From Microbacterium sp. (lineage in GTDB: Bacteria; Actinomycetota; Actinomycetes; Actinomycetales; Microbacteriaceae): 64,000 bases of DNA. The notes under the pieces were generated by a model, which was not told the origin of the DNA, searched no databases, and saw only the letters and a program-made list of their open reading frames with translations. Positions within the stretch are counted from its first letter, which is position 1. Each line of letters begins with the position of its first letter. Where the stretch lies: the NCBI RefSeq assembly GCF_031179285.1, contig NZ_JAPSHY010000001.1:175248-239247 (forward strand), written 5' to 3'. Positions 62,548 to 64,000 of this stretch are shown piece after piece. Position numbers and translations under genes: made by a program.

Positions 62548-62842
62548 CGGTCCATCCTCCGCGGCGGGTCACACCGGGCGAAGCCCCCACCCCGCGGAGG
62601 GCGGAGAATCCGCGCGCACGCTGATCTGTGCAGGGATGGAGTCCCGGCGGCATCCTGTATGCTGGGGGAGCACCTCGGTATCGAGGTGACTACGCGTGCC
62701 CAGAGCGACTTCGGTCGTGGCATCCACTCCCACAGGTCCTGCTCCTCGAGCGGGCGGGTGTGCGCCGGGTACCAGGAAGTCCGATCAGCAGATCGGCAGA
62801 CAACCTCAACGGCGCAGATCGCGCCAGAACCAGGAGACGACC
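62548..62842 (+). promoter_or_regulatory. rpsB promoter and leader region
   Basis: TATGCT (62658-62663) is the best -10. Just after it the transcript can fold cacctcg-gtat-cgaggtg (62671-62688), a perfect 7-bp hairpin with a 4-nt loop, and about 150 nt of leader follow to GGAGACGACC before the ATG. No gene on either strand in this gap. Leader hairpins near the start of ribosomal-protein mRNAs often control them. Confidence 0.5.
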
Positions 62843-63850
62843 ATGGCTGTGGTCACCATCCGCCAGCTGCTCGACAGCGGCGTTCACTTCGGACACCAGA
62901 CCCGCCGGTGGAACCCGAAAGTCAAGCGCTTCATCCTCACCGAGCGCAGCGGCATCCACATCATCGACCTGCAGCAGTCGCTCGGCTACATCGACAAGGC
63001 CTACGACTTCGTCAAGGAGACCGTCGCGCACGGCGGCACGATCCTCTTCGTCGGCACCAAGAAGCAGGCGCAGGAGATCCTCGCAGAGCAGGCGACCCGC
63101 GTCGGCCAGCCGTTCGTGAACCAGCGCTGGCTCGGTGGACTCCTCACCAACTTCCAGACGATCTCCAAGCGTCTCGCGCGCATGAAGGAGCTCGAGGAGC
63201 TCGACTACGAGGTCCCGGCGAACAGCGGCTTCACCAAGAAGGAGCTCCTGCTGAAGAAGCGCGAGCTCGACAAGCTGCACAAGTCGCTCGGCGGCATCCG
63301 CAACCTCACCAAGACGCCTTCGGCGATCTGGGTCGTCGACGCCAAGCGCGAGCACCTCGCCATCGACGAGGCCAAGAAGCTCGGCATCCCGGTGATCGGC
63401 ATCCTCGACACCAACGCCGACCCGGACGACTTCCAGTACCCGATCCCGGGCAACGACGACGCGATCCGCTCCGTCTCGCTGCTCACCCGCATCATCGCGG
63501 ACGCCGCGGCCGAGGGCCTGCAGCAGAAGCACAACCCCGAATCGGGTGACGCCGAGCCGCTGGCCGAGTGGGAGAAGGAGCTGCTCGAGGTTCCCGCCGA
63601 CGGCACCGAGGCCGAGACTCCGGCCGCCGAGGCGGAGACCCCCGCCACCGAGGCTGACGCCCCCGCCACCGAGGCTGACGCCCCCGCCGCTGACGCTGAC
63701 GCCGAGGCTCCGGCCGCTGACGTCGAGGCTGCTGACGCTGACGCCGAGGCTCCGGCCGCTGACGTCGAGGCTGCTGACGCTGACGCTCCGGCCGCTGAGA
63801 CCGAGGCTCCCGCCGAGGCTGAGGCGCCGGCCGCCGCAGACGCCAAGTAA
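62843..63850 (+). CDS. rpsB: 30S ribosomal protein S2
   Basis: 335 residues from ATG 62843 with CAGGAGACGACC. The first 250 residues are canonical S2 ([54 protein letters not shown]). The remaining 80 are Ala/Glu/Pro/Asp-rich and disordered, encoded partly by 42-bp tandem repeats. The longer frame to 62696 is not used. tsf follows 51 bp later. Confidence 0.95.
   Translation: MAVVTIRQLLDSGVHFGHQTRRWNPKVKRFILTERSGIHIIDLQQSLGYIDKAYDFVKETVAHGGTILFVGTKKQAQEILAEQATRVGQPFVNQRWLGGLLTNFQTISKRLARMKELEELDYEVPANSGFTKKELLLKKRELDKLHKSLGGIRNLTKTPSAIWVVDAKREHLAIDEAKKLGIPVIGILDTNADPDDFQYPIPGNDDAIRSVSLLTRIIADAAAEGLQQKHNPESGDAEPLAEWEKELLEVPADGTEAETPAAEAETPATEADAPATEADAPAADADAEAPAADVEAADADAEAPAADVEAADADAPAAETEAPAEAEAPAAADAK
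63689..63790 (+). repeat. 42-bp tandem repeat in rpsB
   Basis: Two identical copies (63689-63730 and 63731-63772), each 14 codons beginning gctgacgctgacgccgaggc, then a partial third copy. The protein repeat is [14 protein letters not shown]. Smaller repeats of gctgac and gaggct occur on either side. Confidence 0.85.
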
Positions 63851-63901
63851 TCCCCGCGAACACCTCGCACACTCACATCACGAAGCAAGGAGCCACCACA
63901 C

Positions 63902-64000
63902 ATGGCCAACTTCACCATCGCCGACCTCAAGGCGCTGCGTGAGCAGCTCGGCACGGGAATGGTCGACACCAAGAAGGCGCTCGAGGAGGCCGACGGAGAC
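63902..64000 (+). CDS. tsf: Elongation factor Ts, 5' part (runs off window)
   Basis: ATG at 63902 with AAGGAG upstream; 33 codons ([23 protein letters not shown]...) before the window ends. This is the UBA-like N-terminus of EF-Ts, which reloads EF-Tu with GTP. Normally cotranscribed with rpsB. Confidence 0.9.
   Translation, partial: MANFTIADLKALREQLGTGMVDTKKALEEADGD

Noticed and set aside
1..64000. CRISPR array, insertion sequence, prophage or biosynthetic gene cluster
   Set aside because: No regularly spaced repeats, transposase, terminase or modular synthase motif was found on either strand. The only tandem repeat is in rpsB.

Overview
The window is a gene-dense, high-GC (about 70% by eye) chromosomal segment whose gene content and order fit an actinobacterium of the family Microbacteriaceae, most likely Microbacterium or a close relative. 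The evidence is the conserved neighbourhoods leuCD-murA-plsC-gpsA-ddl, recG-coaD-DUF177-rpmF-rnc-mutM-smc-ftsY, ffh, rpsP-khpA-rimM-trmD, rplS-lepB-rnhB-DUF2469-yraN-yifB-dprA and xerC-rpsB-tsf. Other signs are frequent GTG/TTG starts and long Ala/Glu-rich tails on S2 and S16. I see no insertion sequence, prophage, CRISPR array or rRNA.

Layout. 1-9.3 kb: accessory and metabolic genes (two MFS carriers, GNAT, methyltransferase, type IB topoisomerase, PepN, MBL hydrolase, tRNA-Glu, ArsR-type regulator). 9.3-12.9 kb: an ECF sigma/DUF4349 pair, a UPF0114 membrane protein and a TerC exporter behind a yybP-ykoY-like (manganese) riboswitch. 12.9-19.4 kb: a leucine leader peptide, leuCD, and envelope/lipid/peptidoglycan genes (murA, plsC, gpsA, ddl). 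19.4-27.5 kb: thiL, rsmD, recG, coaD, DUF177, rpmF, rnc, mutM. 27.5-32.5 kb: an ABC exporter and an unusual minus-strand unit of a 38-aa ORF, a 96-aa protein and two paralogous tandem-GNAT proteins. 32.5-41.6 kb: smc, ftsY, lipA/lipB, TetR, ffh. 42.7-47.9 kb: glycerol catabolism (glpD, glpF, glpK) with a divergent SorC-type regulator. 47.9-64 kb: translation, tRNA/rRNA modification and secretion genes (rpsP, rimM, trmD, map, rplS, lepB, rpsB, tsf) with DNA-processing genes (photoproduct glycosylase, rnhB, yifB, dprA, xerC).

The most distinctive signal is not a gene. At about two dozen starts on both strands a TANNNT-type -10 hexamer ends 6-7 nt before the start codon and there is usually no Shine-Dalgarno sequence, the signature of leaderless transcripts. 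At three places (smc, the photoproduct glycosylase and ridA) this signal instead places a tiny leaderless ORF whose stop overlaps the start of the real gene. These look like leaderless uORFs translationally coupled to the downstream gene. A fourth, leuL, is a leucine-type leader peptide with an overlapping hairpin.

Other regulatory elements visible: a 14-bp perfect palindrome in the glpD/regulator gap, a palindrome upstream of the ArsR-type gene, face-to-face overlapping -10 elements between thiL and the DUF3515 gene, ribosomal-protein leader hairpins, and several strong intrinsic terminators.
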